A stretch of DNA of 64,000 bases, taken from NCBI GenBank assembly GCA_003521625.1, contig DPHV01000044.1:33235-97234 (forward strand), in the 5' to 3' direction. This document shows, one piece after another, positions 16,968 to 25,990 of this stretch. Both the position numbers and the translations under genes were made by a program. Under the pieces are notes generated by a model that did not search any database, was not told where the DNA came from, and saw only the letters and a program-made list of their open reading frames with translations. Source of the stretch: Ruminococcus sp. GTDB taxonomy: Bacteria > Bacillota > Clostridia > Oscillospirales > Acutalibacteraceae. Position 1 is the first letter of the stretch; every line of letters begins with the position of its first letter.

Positions 16968-17931
16968 TTTGCTGTCGGTAAGACAGGACTTACGAGTAGT
17001 TGACGCAACAATCCGTGACGGCGGACTTTGCAACGATTTCAGATTTGACGACAAGTTTGTCAAGGACTTGTACGAGGCTAACGTAAAAGCAGGCGTCGAC
17101 TATATGGAGTTCGGCTACAAGGCTTCCAAGGAGATTTTTGACGAAAAGGATTTCGGCAAGTGGAAGTTCTGCAACGACGCTGACATCAGAAAAATTGTCG
17201 GCGACAACAAGACAAAGCTGAAAATTGCCGTTATGGCTGACGTTGGCAGAACTGATTTTGAAAAGGACATTATCCCCAAAAAGGACAGTCCGATTGACCT
17301 TATCAGAATTGCGACCTACATCAACACAATTCCTGCCGCTATTGAGATGATTGAGGACTGCGCTAAAAAGGGCTACGAAACTACAATCAACATTATGGCT
17401 GTTTCAAAGGCAAGAACAGAGGATATTGTTACTGCGCTTGAAATTCTCGGACAGAGTCCCGTAAACGCTTTCTATATTGTTGACAGCTACGGCGCACTCT
17501 ATCCCGAGGAGTCAAGAAAGCTTGCAGAGCTTTACTGCACAATCGCTGACAAATACAACAAGGCTGTAGGTATTCACGCACACAACAATCAGCAGCTTGC
17601 ATTTGCAAATACAATCGAGGCTATGACTCAGGGCGTAAGCTACCTTGACGCTACCGTTGACGGAATGGGCAGAGGTGCAGGCAACTGCGCACTTGAGCTG
17701 TTGCTCGGCTTCCTCAAGAATCCGAAGTATAAGGTTACACCTATTCTCAAAATTATAGAGGAGCATACGCATAAGCTCAAAGAGGACGGCGTAAAATGGG
17801 GATATGATATTCCTTATATGCTCACAGGTCAGTTCAACACTCACCCCCGTCCTGCAATTTCGTTCGTAAAGGACGACAGAAAGGATTATTCACGCTTCAA
17901 CAACGAGCTTTTTGATATAATCAACTCATAA
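16951..17931 (+). CDS. Aldolase catalytic domain protein (HMG-CoA lyase / 4-hydroxy-2-oxovalerate aldolase-like)
   Basis: 326-aa DRE-TIM metallolyase. VVDATIRDGGLCND gives the signature Arg-Asp and first metal Asp, and VGIHAHNNQQLA gives the HxH metal pair. It lacks the long C-terminal domain of isopropylmalate or citramalate synthases, so simple aldol or lyase chemistry on a 2-oxo acid is likely. The context (pyrC before, pyrF after) does not reveal the substrate. AAAAGGAGATAG upstream of ATG 16951 is a strong ribosome site located within the DUF559 frame. Conserved proteins of this type are usually annotated only as aldolase-domain proteins. Confidence 0.8.
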   Translation: MAQKGDLLSVRQDLRVVDATIRDGGLCNDFRFDDKFVKDLYEANVKAGVDYMEFGYKASKEIFDEKDFGKWKFCNDADIRKIVGDNKTKLKIAVMADVGRTDFEKDIIPKKDSPIDLIRIATYINTIPAAIEMIEDCAKKGYETTINIMAVSKARTEDIVTALEILGQSPVNAFYIVDSYGALYPEESRKLAELYCTIADKYNKAVGIHAHNNQQLAFANTIEAMTQGVSYLDATVDGMGRGAGNCALELLLGFLKNPKYKVTPILKIIEEHTHKLKEDGVKWGYDIPYMLTGQFNTHPRPAISFVKDDRKDYSRFNNELFDIINS

Positions 17932-17954
17932 AGGCAAATGTGGATTTACGTTTT

Positions 17955-17978
17955 CGTAGGGACACGGCGTGCCCTACG
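17955..17978. repeat. Isolated palindromic repeat module
   Basis: CGTAGGG ... CCCTACG with a GC-rich centre (ACACGGCGTG). It is a short relative of the GGACACGG...CCGTGTCC modules seen near 51.9 and 57.6 kb, sitting between the aldolase-domain gene and pyrF. Confidence 0.7.
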
Positions 17979-18043
17979 GTAATATAGAAAACGTTGGAGT
18001 TATAAACAAATGACATAACGTACTAATAAAGGAGAAGTAGAAA

Positions 18044-18976
18044 ATGGCATTTGACAGACTTATTGAAAAAATTGCAGAAATGCAGAACCCCACTGTTGCA
18101 GGTCTTGACCCGAAGCTTGACTATGTTCCTGCTTCAATCAAGGAAGCTTGCTTTGCAAAATACGGAAAAAATCTTGACGGAGCGGCTGCGGCACTCTTTG
18201 AGTTCAACAAGGCTCTGATTGATTCGCTTTGCGATATTGTTCCGGCAATCAAGCCGCAGGCTGCATATTATGAAATGTACGGTTGGCAGGGCGTAAAGGC
18301 TCTTTGCGACACAATCGCATATGCAAAGTCAAAGGGAATGTTTGTAATCACTGACGGCAAGCGCAACGACATCGGCACAACTATGGAGGCTTATGCAACG
18401 GCTCACCTCGGCACAACCGATGTTGCAGGCGAGAGTGTTGACGCTTTCGGAGCAGACGCACTTACGGTAAACGGCTACCTCGGAACTGACGGTATCAAGC
18501 CGCTTGCAAGCGTTTGCAAGGAAAAGGATAAGGGTATTTTCGTGCTTGTAAAGACCTCGAACCCCAGCTCGGGCGAGCTTCAGGATATGAAGCTTGACAC
18601 TGACGAAACCGTTTACGAGCATATGGGCAGAATGTGCGAGAACTGGGGAGAGGAGCTTATGGGCAAATACGGCTACTCGGCTGTCGGCGCAGTTGTCGGC
18701 GCAACCTATCCCGAACAGCTTAAAGAGATGAGAGCAAAGCTTCCGCATACATTCTTCCTCGTTCCCGGCTACGGCGCACAGGGCGGCGGTGCAGAGGACG
18801 TTAAAAATGCGTTTGACGAAAACGGACTCGGCGCAATCATCAATTCGAGCCGTGGAATTATGTGCGCATGGAAAAAGCAGAACCTTACCGAAGAAGATTT
18901 TGCACAGGCGGCACGTACCGAAGCAATCAGAATGAGAGATGAAATCATAACAGCAATCGGAAAAATAACTAAATAA
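18044..18976 (+). CDS. pyrF: Orotidine 5'-phosphate decarboxylase (type 2)
   Basis: Decarboxylates OMP to UMP, the last step of pyrimidine synthesis. The 310-aa length is that of the long type 2 subfamily. DGKRNDIGTTMEAYA holds the catalytic Lys-x-x-Asp array and GLDPKLDYVP the substrate Asp near the N-terminus; FLVPGYGAQGGG and NSSRGIM are the phosphate-binding segments. AAAGGAGAAG precedes ATG 18044. The intergenic repeat module separates it from the aldolase gene, and a new promoter for serC follows. Confidence 0.95.
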   Translation: MAFDRLIEKIAEMQNPTVAGLDPKLDYVPASIKEACFAKYGKNLDGAAAALFEFNKALIDSLCDIVPAIKPQAAYYEMYGWQGVKALCDTIAYAKSKGMFVITDGKRNDIGTTMEAYATAHLGTTDVAGESVDAFGADALTVNGYLGTDGIKPLASVCKEKDKGIFVLVKTSNPSSGELQDMKLDTDETVYEHMGRMCENWGEELMGKYGYSAVGAVVGATYPEQLKEMRAKLPHTFFLVPGYGAQGGGAEDVKNAFDENGLGAIINSSRGIMCAWKKQNLTEEDFAQAARTEAIRMRDEIITAIGKITK

Positions 18977-19013
18977 CTATTTGATTTTTCTATGTACAAA
19001 TTCGCCGTTATTG

Positions 19014-19042
19014 TTGACTTTGTTAAAATATAGGCGTATAAT
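19014..19042 (+). promoter_or_regulatory. Sigma-A promoter of serC-serA
   Basis: TTGACT at 19014-19019 and TATAAT at 19037-19042 with a 17-bp spacer. The leader of about 80 nt contains a weak GGCAATG/CGTTGCC hairpin; no riboswitch or T-box element is recognised. Confidence 0.85.
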
Positions 19043-19131
19043 TTAAATGTTAAACTATAGGCAATGTTGTATAAAAATGCGTTGCCGAAAATAATTAAAA
19101 TTCTTTAAATAAATCAAGGGAGATTTTAGAC

Positions 19132-20217
19132 ATGGCAAGAGTTTACAATTTTTCTGCAGGCCCGTCAATGTTACCTGAGTCTGTACTTAAAAAAGCAGCG
19201 GCTGAAATGCTCGACTACGAGGGCAGCGGCCAGAGCGTAATGGAGATGTCGCACCGCTCAAAAATTTACGGTACAATTATTGAGGGCGCAGAGGCTCTTT
19301 TAAGAGAGGTTATGAATATCCCCGACAACTACAAGGTGCTTTTCCTTCAGGGCGGTGCTTCAACACAGTTTGCCGCAATTCCTATGAACCTTATGACAAA
19401 AAGCGGTAAGGCTGACTATGTAATCACAGGTCAGTGGGCTAAAAAGGCTCATGCAGAGGCAGCTCGTTACGGCGAGGCTAATGTTGTTGCTTCTTCGGCT
19501 GACAAGACTTTCTCATACATACCCAAGCTCGATCCTTCAACATTTACAAAGGACGCTGATTACTTCTATATTTGTATGAACAATACTATCTACGGAACTG
19601 TATATAATGAGCTTCCCGATACGGGCGACGTTCCGCTTGTTGCAGATATTTCTTCCTGCATTCTGTCAAGACCGATTGACGTTTCAAAATTCGGCGTTCT
19701 TTATGCAGGCGCACAGAAGAATATGGCTCCCGCAGGCCTTACTGTTGTTATTGTTCGTGAGGACTTAATCGGCAATGCTATGGATATTACTCCTACAATG
19801 CTCAACTGGAAAACTCACGCTGATAACGGCTCAATGTTCAACACTCCGCCCTGCTACACAATCTATATTGCTAAGCTCGTTTTAGAGTGGATTAAAAATG
19901 AAGTAGGCGGTCTTGACAAGATGTATGAGCTGAATAAGAAGAAGGCTGACCTCCTTTACGGTTTCCTCGACAGCTCCGAAATGTTCAAGGGCACAGTTGT
20001 TCCCGAGGACCGTTCGCTTATGAACGTTCCGTTCGTAACAGGTGACGCTGACTTAGATGCAAAGTTTGTTAAGGAAGCAACTGAAGCAGGCTTTGTAAAC
20101 ATCAAGGGTCACCGCAGTGTTGGCGGTATGAGAGCTTCAATCTACAACGCTATGCCTTATGAGGGCGTTGAAAAGCTCGTTGAGTTTATGAAGAAATTTG
20201 AAGCTGACAATAAATAA
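19132..20217 (+). CDS. serC: Phosphoserine aminotransferase
   Basis: Class V PLP aminotransferase of 361 aa that converts 3-phosphohydroxypyruvate to phosphoserine. It opens VYNFSAGPSMLPESVL; QGGASTQFAAIPMN binds the cofactor phosphate, and Lys in GAQKNMAPAG is the Schiff-base residue. The C-terminus GHRSVGGMRASIYNA is typical. AGGGAG lies upstream of ATG 19132. It is followed by serA, giving the first two steps of serine synthesis in one unit. Confidence 0.97.
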   Translation: MARVYNFSAGPSMLPESVLKKAAAEMLDYEGSGQSVMEMSHRSKIYGTIIEGAEALLREVMNIPDNYKVLFLQGGASTQFAAIPMNLMTKSGKADYVITGQWAKKAHAEAARYGEANVVASSADKTFSYIPKLDPSTFTKDADYFYICMNNTIYGTVYNELPDTGDVPLVADISSCILSRPIDVSKFGVLYAGAQKNMAPAGLTVVIVREDLIGNAMDITPTMLNWKTHADNGSMFNTPPCYTIYIAKLVLEWIKNEVGGLDKMYELNKKKADLLYGFLDSSEMFKGTVVPEDRSLMNVPFVTGDADLDAKFVKEATEAGFVNIKGHRSVGGMRASIYNAMPYEGVEKLVEFMKKFEADNK

Positions 20218-20240
20218 TTAAATTAATTTTCACAATTTTG

Positions 20241-20266
20241 CAGGGCAAGGGCTCACTCTTGCCCTG
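20241..20266 (+). other. Stem-loop between serC and serA
   Basis: A perfect 9-bp stem CAGGGCAAG / CTTGCCCTG with an 8-nt loop. No T-run follows, so it is more likely an mRNA stability or processing hairpin than a terminator. A similar hairpin (GGGCGAGT / ACTTGCCC) lies between aspS and gatC near 54006-54034. Confidence 0.6.
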
Positions 20267-20292
20267 ACATATATTAAAAAGGATTGATTACA

Positions 20293-21447
20293 ATGTTCAA
20301 TATTCTGACATTAAATAAAATTTCAAGCATCGGCACAAGCCGTCTTGGCGAAAACTACACCTACGGCGACGACGTTCAGAATCCCGATGCAGTGCTCGTA
20401 AGAAGTGCTTCAATGCACGAAATGGAGTTTGACAGCAATCTCCTCGCAATTGCAAGAGCAGGTGCAGGCACAAACAACATTCCAAAGGACAAATGTTCCG
20501 AACAGGGTATTGTTGTTTTCAACACTCCCGGTGCTAACGCAAACGCTGTTAAAGAGCTTGTTATCGCAGGTATGCTCCTTGCTTCAAGAAAGATTACAGA
20601 GGGTATCGACTGGGCTAAAACTCTCAAGGGCAACGGCGACGCTGTCGGCAAAATGGTTGAAAAGGGCAAGAGCCAGTTCGTTGGTCCCGAGCTTAAGGGC
20701 AAAACTCTCGGCGTAATCGGCCTCGGCGCAATCGGTATTCTTGTTGCTAACTGCGCAGTTGCTCTCGGTATGAAGGTTGTCGGCTTTGACCCGTTTATGT
20801 CCGTTCCCAACGCATTAAAGCTTGACCCCGCAATTAAGCTTATGAAGAGCAACGAGGAAGTTATGGTTAATTGTGATTATCTCACAATCCACGTTCCGCT
20901 CACCCCCGATACAAAGGACCTTGTTGACGCTGATATGATTGCAAAGATGAGAGACGGCGTTCGCATTCTCAACTTCAGCCGTGACGGTCTTGTAAATTCA
21001 ACAGCAGTTCTTGAAGCACTCAAGAGCGGCAAGGTTGCAAAGTACGTTACCGACTTCGGTACAGACGATATTCTCGGCGAGGAGAACGTAATCTGTATGC
21101 CTCACCTCGGCGCATCAACTCCCGAAAGTGAAGAAAACTGCGCTGTTATGGCTTGCGACCAGGTTATGGAGTACCTCGAAAACGGCAACATCATCAACTC
21201 TGTAAACTACCCCGCAATTTCACTTGCAAGAACAAGCGAGGGCGACACACGTTTCTGCGTAATGCACAAGAACGTTCCCGAGCTCCTCAAAAAAGTTCTT
21301 ACAGAAATCAGCGGCAACGTTGAAAATATGCTCTCAAAGAGCAGAGGCGACTATGCTTACACAATCATTGACGTTGCAGGTGCAGATAAGGCTGATGCTG
21401 ACAAGATTGCGGCAGTTGACGGTGTTATCAGAGTAAGAGCTATCTGA
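20293..21447 (+). CDS. serA: D-3-phosphoglycerate dehydrogenase
   Basis: About 384 aa; oxidises 3-phosphoglycerate to 3-phosphohydroxypyruvate with NAD. LGVIGLGAIGILVAN is the NAD-binding GxGxxG region; the Arg, Glu and His catalytic positions fall in NFSRDGLV, TDFGTDDILGEEN and MPHLGAST. The C-terminal ~75 residues look like an ACT domain, as in the short SerA class, which may sense serine. ATG 20293 is preferred because AAAGGA lies 10-15 nt upstream; TTG 20284 is too close to it. It ends in a strong terminator. Confidence 0.95.
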   Translation: MFNILTLNKISSIGTSRLGENYTYGDDVQNPDAVLVRSASMHEMEFDSNLLAIARAGAGTNNIPKDKCSEQGIVVFNTPGANANAVKELVIAGMLLASRKITEGIDWAKTLKGNGDAVGKMVEKGKSQFVGPELKGKTLGVIGLGAIGILVANCAVALGMKVVGFDPFMSVPNALKLDPAIKLMKSNEEVMVNCDYLTIHVPLTPDTKDLVDADMIAKMRDGVRILNFSRDGLVNSTAVLEALKSGKVAKYVTDFGTDDILGEENVICMPHLGASTPESEENCAVMACDQVMEYLENGNIINSVNYPAISLARTSEGDTRFCVMHKNVPELLKKVLTEISGNVENMLSKSRGDYAYTIIDVAGADKADADKIAAVDGVIRVRAI

Positions 21448-21484
21448 TTTTTCCAACGTAACATTGAATAAAATACAAAAACTT

Positions 21485-21517
21485 ACGGCAGTTTCGGAAT
21501 GTGAAACTGCCGTTTTT
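21485..21517 (+). terminator. Terminator after serA, possibly bidirectional
   Basis: An 11-bp stem ACGGCAGTTTC / GAAACTGCCGT with a 7-nt loop and a T-run. It lies between converging serA and the minus-strand amidohydrolase gene, and A residues on its other side could serve the minus strand. Confidence 0.88.
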
Positions 21518-21559
21518 AGTTGCATTATATTTGAGTTGTTAGTTGTAGAATGATAAATT

Positions 21560-22372
21560 TCAGATTTTTATTCCGAAAAGTCTTTTTGCATTTCTATACA
21601 TTATGTTGTCGTAATCCTGTTTGCTTACCATAGTCTTAAACTCGTTGAAATACTGCTGATAAAGCGAACGGTCACCTTTTGGATTGTGCAAATAGGTGTC
21701 TTTGCCGTCAATCGGATTGTCCGAGCCGAAGAGGATTTTTTCACTGCCCCACTTATTTATAGCTTTTAGAGTGCTCTCAACAGGCACCCAAGTTGTGTCG
21801 CCGTAGAGATTTGGTAACTTTCCGAGCAACTCGATAGCCTGACTGTTGTCAGTGCCCAAGTCCATATGCACCATTACAAAATTTATTTCGGGGTGCTTTT
21901 TAGCCGCATTGTAAAGGCGGAGTGAATCCGCTTCTGGACAACCTCCCGTATGGGAAACAACGGGCAGGCTGTATTCTGCCGCTAATTTATACACCGATTC
22001 AAGCGATTCATCATCTGGTGCTGTCGTTGAATGAAAGGGGTGAAGCTTGAGTCCGTAAATTATATCCCTGTTATCAGCAATCATTTTAATGAATTTTTCA
22101 TCGGGGCGTTCCTGTCTGATTTTCAGCCATGGTAATACTCCGATTTTGTCGGAATTTGCTCTTGCAAATTCAAGAGTTTTTTCAAGAACGGCGTTCTGTG
22201 ATTTCTGCAAATTCTGTGGAATCGGGTTGCCGTTGTGGTCGTTCTCGGCACATTCTATGTTTGAAACAAGAGAAAAATCAATGCCGTACTTATCCATTGA
22301 GTAAAGCACGTTTTCGGGCGGCATATCGAAAACAAGCATTTTGCCAATGTGAACGTGTGTGTCAATTATCAT
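21560..22372 (-). CDS. Amidohydrolase-2 family metal-dependent hydrolase
   Basis: 270-aa TIM-barrel hydrolase. It begins MIIDTHVHIG with the HxH metal pair; LPVVSHTGG supplies a later His, and LFGSDNPIDG supplies the catalytic or metal Asp near the C-terminus. This group includes decarboxylases and lactonases; the substrate is not evident. It stands alone downstream of nfnAB on the same strand, separated from it by a terminator hairpin, so independent expression is likely. Confidence 0.8.
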   Translation of the reverse strand: MIIDTHVHIGKMLVFDMPPENVLYSMDKYGIDFSLVSNIECAENDHNGNPIPQNLQKSQNAVLEKTLEFARANSDKIGVLPWLKIRQERPDEKFIKMIADNRDIIYGLKLHPFHSTTAPDDESLESVYKLAAEYSLPVVSHTGGCPEADSLRLYNAAKKHPEINFVMVHMDLGTDNSQAIELLGKLPNLYGDTTWVPVESTLKAINKWGSEKILFGSDNPIDGKDTYLHNPKGDRSLYQQYFNEFKTMVSKQDYDNIMYRNAKRLFGIKI

Positions 22373-22401
22373 ATTATCACTGCTTTTTATTAATGTAAAA
22401 A

Positions 22402-22446
22402 CGGTCGGGACATAGCTATAAAGCGCAGTTCCGACCGTAATTTTTT
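22402..22446 (-). terminator. Terminator downstream of nfnB
   Basis: An ACGGTCGG ... CCGACCGT stem encloses a longer loop; reading on the minus strand the stem is followed by a run of T residues (AAAAACGG on plus). T residues on the plus side (ATTTTTT) could make it bidirectional. Confidence 0.7.
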
Positions 22447-22457
22447 AAAATAAAATC

Positions 22458-23852
22458 TTATTTATTCTTGTTCTGAATGTACTCGTCAATTGCGGCGGCG
22501 GCTGTTTTGCCTGCGCCCATTGCGAGAATAACGGTTGCGGCACCTGTTACTGCGTCACCGCCTGCGTAAACGCCCTCACGTGAGGTAAGGCCGTTTTCGT
22601 CTGCGATAATGCCGCCCCACTTCTGTGTGTCAAGTCCCTTTGTTGTTGACTTGATGAGCGGGTTGGGCGATGTGCCGATTGAGATGATAACTGCATCAAC
22701 GTCAAGCACAAATTCACTGCCCTCTACGGGAACAGGTCTTCTTCTGCCGCTTGCGTCGGGCTCGCCAAGCTCCATCTTGATGCACTTCATACCGGTTACG
22801 AACTCATCCTCGTTGCCGATAATTTCAATAGGATTGTTGAGAAGCTTGAAGATGATGCCCTCTTCTTTAGCGTGTTCAACCTCTTCCTTACGTGCAGGAA
22901 GCTCCTCTTCACTTCTTCTGTAAACGATGTAAACCTCGTCAGCGCCAAGACGCTTTGCACAGCGAGCGGCGTCCATTGCAACGTTGCCGCCGCCGACTAC
23001 TGCAACCTTTTTAGCGTGCATAATCGGTGTTGTCGGGTCGTCCTTATAAGCCTTCATAAGGTTTGTTCTTGTGAGGAACTCGTTAGCCGAGTAAACGCCG
23101 CAGAGGTTTTCACCGGGGATATTCATAAATCTGGGAAGTCCTGCGCCCGAGCCGATGAATACAGACTCAAAGCCGTACTCGTCCATAAGCTCATCAATTG
23201 AGATTACTCTGCCGATTACCATATTAGTTTCTACCTTAACGCCGAGCTGTTTGAGTGTGTCAACCTCTTTCTGAACAATCGACTTGGGCAGTCTGAATTC
23301 GGGGATACCATAAACGAGCACGCCGCCTGCAAGGTGGAGAGCCTCGAATACAGTGACGTCATAGCCCTTCTTTGCAAGGTCGCCTGCGCAGGTAAGACCG
23401 GCAGGGCCTGAACCGATAACGGCTACCTTGTGACCGTTTGATTCGGGCTTGTGAACCTCAGCGTTCGGTTGTGCGTTGTGCCAGTCTGCAACGAAACGCT
23501 CAAGTCTGCCGATACCGACAGGCTCGGTCTTGATGCCTCTTACGCACTTTGACTCACACTGCGTTTCCTGAGGACAAACACGTCCGCATACAGCGGGAAG
23601 TGAGCTTGACTCGGAAATTACGTCGTAAGCCGCCGCAAAATTGCCGTTTGCAACCTCCTTGATGAAGTCGGGAATTGCAATATGTACGGGACAGCCTGCA
23701 ACGCAGGGCTTTGTTTTGCAGTTAAGGCAACGCTGTGCCTCTTCTATAGCAACCTCCTGAGTGTAGCCTGTTGCTACCTCGAGGAAGTTTTTGTTTCTTA
23801 CATCGGGGTCCTGGGTTGGCATTGGTGCCTTTTTGGGTGACATATTAGGCAT
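22458..23852 (-). CDS. nfnB: NADPH-dependent ferredoxin oxidoreductase, large subunit (NfnB / GltD-like)
   Basis: 464 aa, related to the small subunit of glutamate synthase. N-terminal cysteines CLNCKTKPCVAGCP and CGRVCPQETQCESKC bind two 4Fe-4S clusters; IGSGPAGLTCAGDLAKKG binds FAD and VVGGGNVAMDAARCAKR binds NADPH. No large GltB subunit is present; instead the partner starts upstream at 24697 and ends 2 nt before this gene. That pairing is the NfnAB/SudAB arrangement, which couples NADH, NADPH and ferredoxin (electron bifurcation) in anaerobes. Symbol assigned by pairing; the databases often label it gltA or gltD. Confidence 0.88.
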   Translation of the reverse strand: MPNMSPKKAPMPTQDPDVRNKNFLEVATGYTQEVAIEEAQRCLNCKTKPCVAGCPVHIAIPDFIKEVANGNFAAAYDVISESSSLPAVCGRVCPQETQCESKCVRGIKTEPVGIGRLERFVADWHNAQPNAEVHKPESNGHKVAVIGSGPAGLTCAGDLAKKGYDVTVFEALHLAGGVLVYGIPEFRLPKSIVQKEVDTLKQLGVKVETNMVIGRVISIDELMDEYGFESVFIGSGAGLPRFMNIPGENLCGVYSANEFLTRTNLMKAYKDDPTTPIMHAKKVAVVGGGNVAMDAARCAKRLGADEVYIVYRRSEEELPARKEEVEHAKEEGIIFKLLNNPIEIIGNEDEFVTGMKCIKMELGEPDASGRRRPVPVEGSEFVLDVDAVIISIGTSPNPLIKSTTKGLDTQKWGGIIADENGLTSREGVYAGGDAVTGAATVILAMGAGKTAAAAIDEYIQNKNK

Positions 23853-23854
23853 AA

Positions 23855-24697
23855 TTACTCAACCTCCTTTTTGAAAAGATTGCAGGTTTCTTCGTATGCG
23901 TGACGCTCAAAGGGTTTGTACATTGAGCCGCGCTTCATAGCCTCGTCAAAGTCAACCTTGAAGCCGTCAAAGTCGGGACCGTCAACGCAGGCAAACTTTG
24001 TTTCTCCGCCTACTGTAAGACGACATCCGCCGCACATACCTGTACCGTCAATCATAATCGGGTTCATTGAAACGGTTGTGGGAATGTTGTGGGGCTTTGT
24101 TGTCTTGACGACGAACTTCATCATAATAAGCGGACCGATTGTGATAACGAGGTCGTATTTTTCGCCGTCGTTAATGAGCTTTTCAAGCGGAGCGGTTACA
24201 ACGCCCTTTTCGCCGTAGGAGCCGTCGTCGGTCATAAGAATAAACTTGTCGGAGCAAGCCTTGAATTCGTCCTCAAGAATAACGAGGTCTTTGTTTCTGA
24301 AGCCGACAATTGAGTGAACCTCACAGCCGAGCTCGTGGAGCTTTTCGGCAACGGGAAGTGCAATTGCACAGCCAACGCCGCCGCCGACTACGCAAACCTT
24401 TTTAAGACCGTCGGTGTGTGTGGGAACGCCGAGTGGACCTACGAAGTCGTGAATGCAGTCGCCCTCTTCAAGGTGATTCAGCCTTTCGGTAGTTGCGCCG
24501 ACAATCTGGAAGATGATTCTTACTGTTCCTGCCTCTCTGTCATAGCCTGCAACGGTAAGCGGAATACGCTCGCCGTCCTCGTCAACACGGAGAATGATAA
24601 ACTGACCCGGCTCTGCCTTTTTTGCGATAAGCGGAGCGTCAATTTCCATCAATGTAACAGTGGGGTTAAGAACTTTTTTCTTAACTATTTTGTACAT
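23855..24697 (-). CDS. nfnA: Ferredoxin--NADP oxidoreductase small subunit (NfnA / SudB-like)
   Basis: 280 aa, like the electron-transfer subunit PyrK of dihydroorotate dehydrogenase. ERIPLTVAGYDRE is the FAD-binding strand, VVGGGVGCAIALPVAEKL the NAD-binding loop, and MCGGCRLTVGGETKFACVDG carries three close cysteines plus one later for a 2Fe-2S cluster. It precedes nfnB with a 2-nt gap and should form the bifurcating heterodimer. A different reading, PyrK, is unlikely because pyrD is not adjacent and the partner is GltD-like. Confidence 0.88.
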   Translation of the reverse strand: MYKIVKKKVLNPTVTLMEIDAPLIAKKAEPGQFIILRVDEDGERIPLTVAGYDREAGTVRIIFQIVGATTERLNHLEEGDCIHDFVGPLGVPTHTDGLKKVCVVGGGVGCAIALPVAEKLHELGCEVHSIVGFRNKDLVILEDEFKACSDKFILMTDDGSYGEKGVVTAPLEKLINDGEKYDLVITIGPLIMMKFVVKTTKPHNIPTTVSMNPIMIDGTGMCGGCRLTVGGETKFACVDGPDFDGFKVDFDEAMKRGSMYKPFERHAYEETCNLFKKEVE

Positions 24698-24770
24698 TTT
24701 CTCATTTCCTTTCGTCTAATACTAAAAATTCACAATAAAACATTTTGAAATGTGTAGCTTTATCTTATTA

Positions 24771-24799
24771 ATATTAGCATAAAATCTTTTGACTTTCAA
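24771..24799 (-). promoter_or_regulatory. Sigma-A promoter of nfnAB
   Basis: On the minus strand TTGAAA (24799-24794) and TAATAT (24776-24771) are spaced by 17 bp, with TGC before the -10 box, about 70 nt upstream of the nfnA start. The 267-nt divergent gap up to ldh holds no gene. Confidence 0.6.
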
Positions 24800-24964
24800 G
24801 GCGTTTTTTCATATTTTTTACATATTTGATGTGAAAATATTGGAAAATCTTGATTTGCAGTTAAATATATCAAGGAATTATTAACAGTGAACAATTTTTC
24901 GGAATAATAAAACGCTGTCGGCAGAAAATAATAGTGCTTTATAATATTTGAAAGGAAGAAATTT

Positions 24965-25918
24965 ATGGCTGACAACAGGAAAAAAATTGTACTTATCGGT
25001 ACGGGAATGGTCGGAATGAGCTTTGCTTATGCGGCTCTTAACCGCAATCTCTGTGATGAGCTGGTGCTGATTGACATCAACGAAAAACGTGCCAACGGCG
25101 AGGCTATGGATTTGAATCACGGTCTTGCGTTTTCAAATTCAAGTATGAAAATCTACAGTGGAAGCTATAACGACTGCTCGGATGCTGACATTGTTGTAAT
25201 CTGCGCAGGAGTAAATCAGAAGCCGGGCGAGAGCAGACTGGAGCTTTTGCAGAGGAACACAAAGGTGTTTTCGTCAATTGTGCCGAATGTGGTGCAAAGC
25301 GGCTTTGACGGGATTTTCCTCGTTGCGACAAACCCCGTTGACATTATGACGAGGGTTACTTTTGAGCTTTCGGGCTTTAATGCGGCGAAGGTTATCGGCA
25401 CGGGTACTACGCTTGATACCGCACGACTGCGCTATCTTATGGGCGAGTATTTTGAGATTGACCCGAGGAATATCCACGCATACGTAATCGGCGAGCACGG
25501 CGACAGCGAGTTTGTGCCTTGGAGTCAGGCGATTCTGGCGGTCAAGCCGATTAAGGACGTGCTTGCCGACAATTCGCAGACGTATTCTATGGAGGAGCTT
25601 GAAAAAATCGCCGTTGACGTTCGCACAGCGGCACAGGAGATAATTGAGGCGAAGGGTGCAACGTATTACGGAATCGGTATGGCGATTGTGAGAATTGCAA
25701 GGGCGATTCTGAATGACGAAAATTCCGTTCTGACGGTTTCGACAAGACTGAGGGGAGAATACGGCTGTAAAAAAGACGTGTTCATCGGCAATCCCTGCTT
25801 TGTAAACGCAGGAGGAGCAAAGCGGATTCTTGAAATGAAGCTCACCGAGGAAGAAATTGAAAAGCTTAATAACAGCTGTAACATCCTCAATGACAATTTC
25901 AGAACCCTGTCGCTGTAA
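24965..25918 (+). CDS. ldh: L-lactate dehydrogenase
   Basis: 317 aa; reduces pyruvate to lactate with NADH. LIGTGMVGMSFAYA binds NAD, and VLIDINEKRANGEAMDL carries the acidic residue selecting NADH. The specificity loop AGVNQKPGESRL has Gln at the position that marks lactate rather than malate dehydrogenases, with catalytic Arg close behind. VIGEHGDSEFV holds the catalytic His. GAAAGGAAG precedes ATG 24965. Monocistronic with its own terminator. Confidence 0.95.
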   Translation: MADNRKKIVLIGTGMVGMSFAYAALNRNLCDELVLIDINEKRANGEAMDLNHGLAFSNSSMKIYSGSYNDCSDADIVVICAGVNQKPGESRLELLQRNTKVFSSIVPNVVQSGFDGIFLVATNPVDIMTRVTFELSGFNAAKVIGTGTTLDTARLRYLMGEYFEIDPRNIHAYVIGEHGDSEFVPWSQAILAVKPIKDVLADNSQTYSMEELEKIAVDVRTAAQEIIEAKGATYYGIGMAIVRIARAILNDENSVLTVSTRLRGEYGCKKDVFIGNPCFVNAGGAKRILEMKLTEEEIEKLNNSCNILNDNFRTLSL

Positions 25919-25934
25919 AAAGAATACGAGCTGA

Positions 25935-25974
25935 AAAAACGGGGCGGTTGTTGTGTTAACCGTCCCGTTTTTAC
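25935..25974 (+). terminator. Terminator of ldh
   Basis: A long stem AAAACGGG(G)CGGTT / AACCG(T)CCCGTTTT with a T-run on the plus side and A-run before it. It lies between ldh and the converging spoVAC and may stop both. Confidence 0.88.
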
Positions 25975-25990
25975 TTGGTTGATTAAATAA

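Noticed and set aside
20241..20266. Rho-independent terminator between serC and serA
   Set aside because: The stem is perfect, but no T-run follows and the next gene is in the same pathway, so it is listed as a stem-loop only.
24840..24900. Rex operator or promoter upstream of ldh
   Set aside because: CTTGAT/ATCAAG and TTAACA-like words occur, but no spacing fits a Rex site or a good sigma-A promoter.
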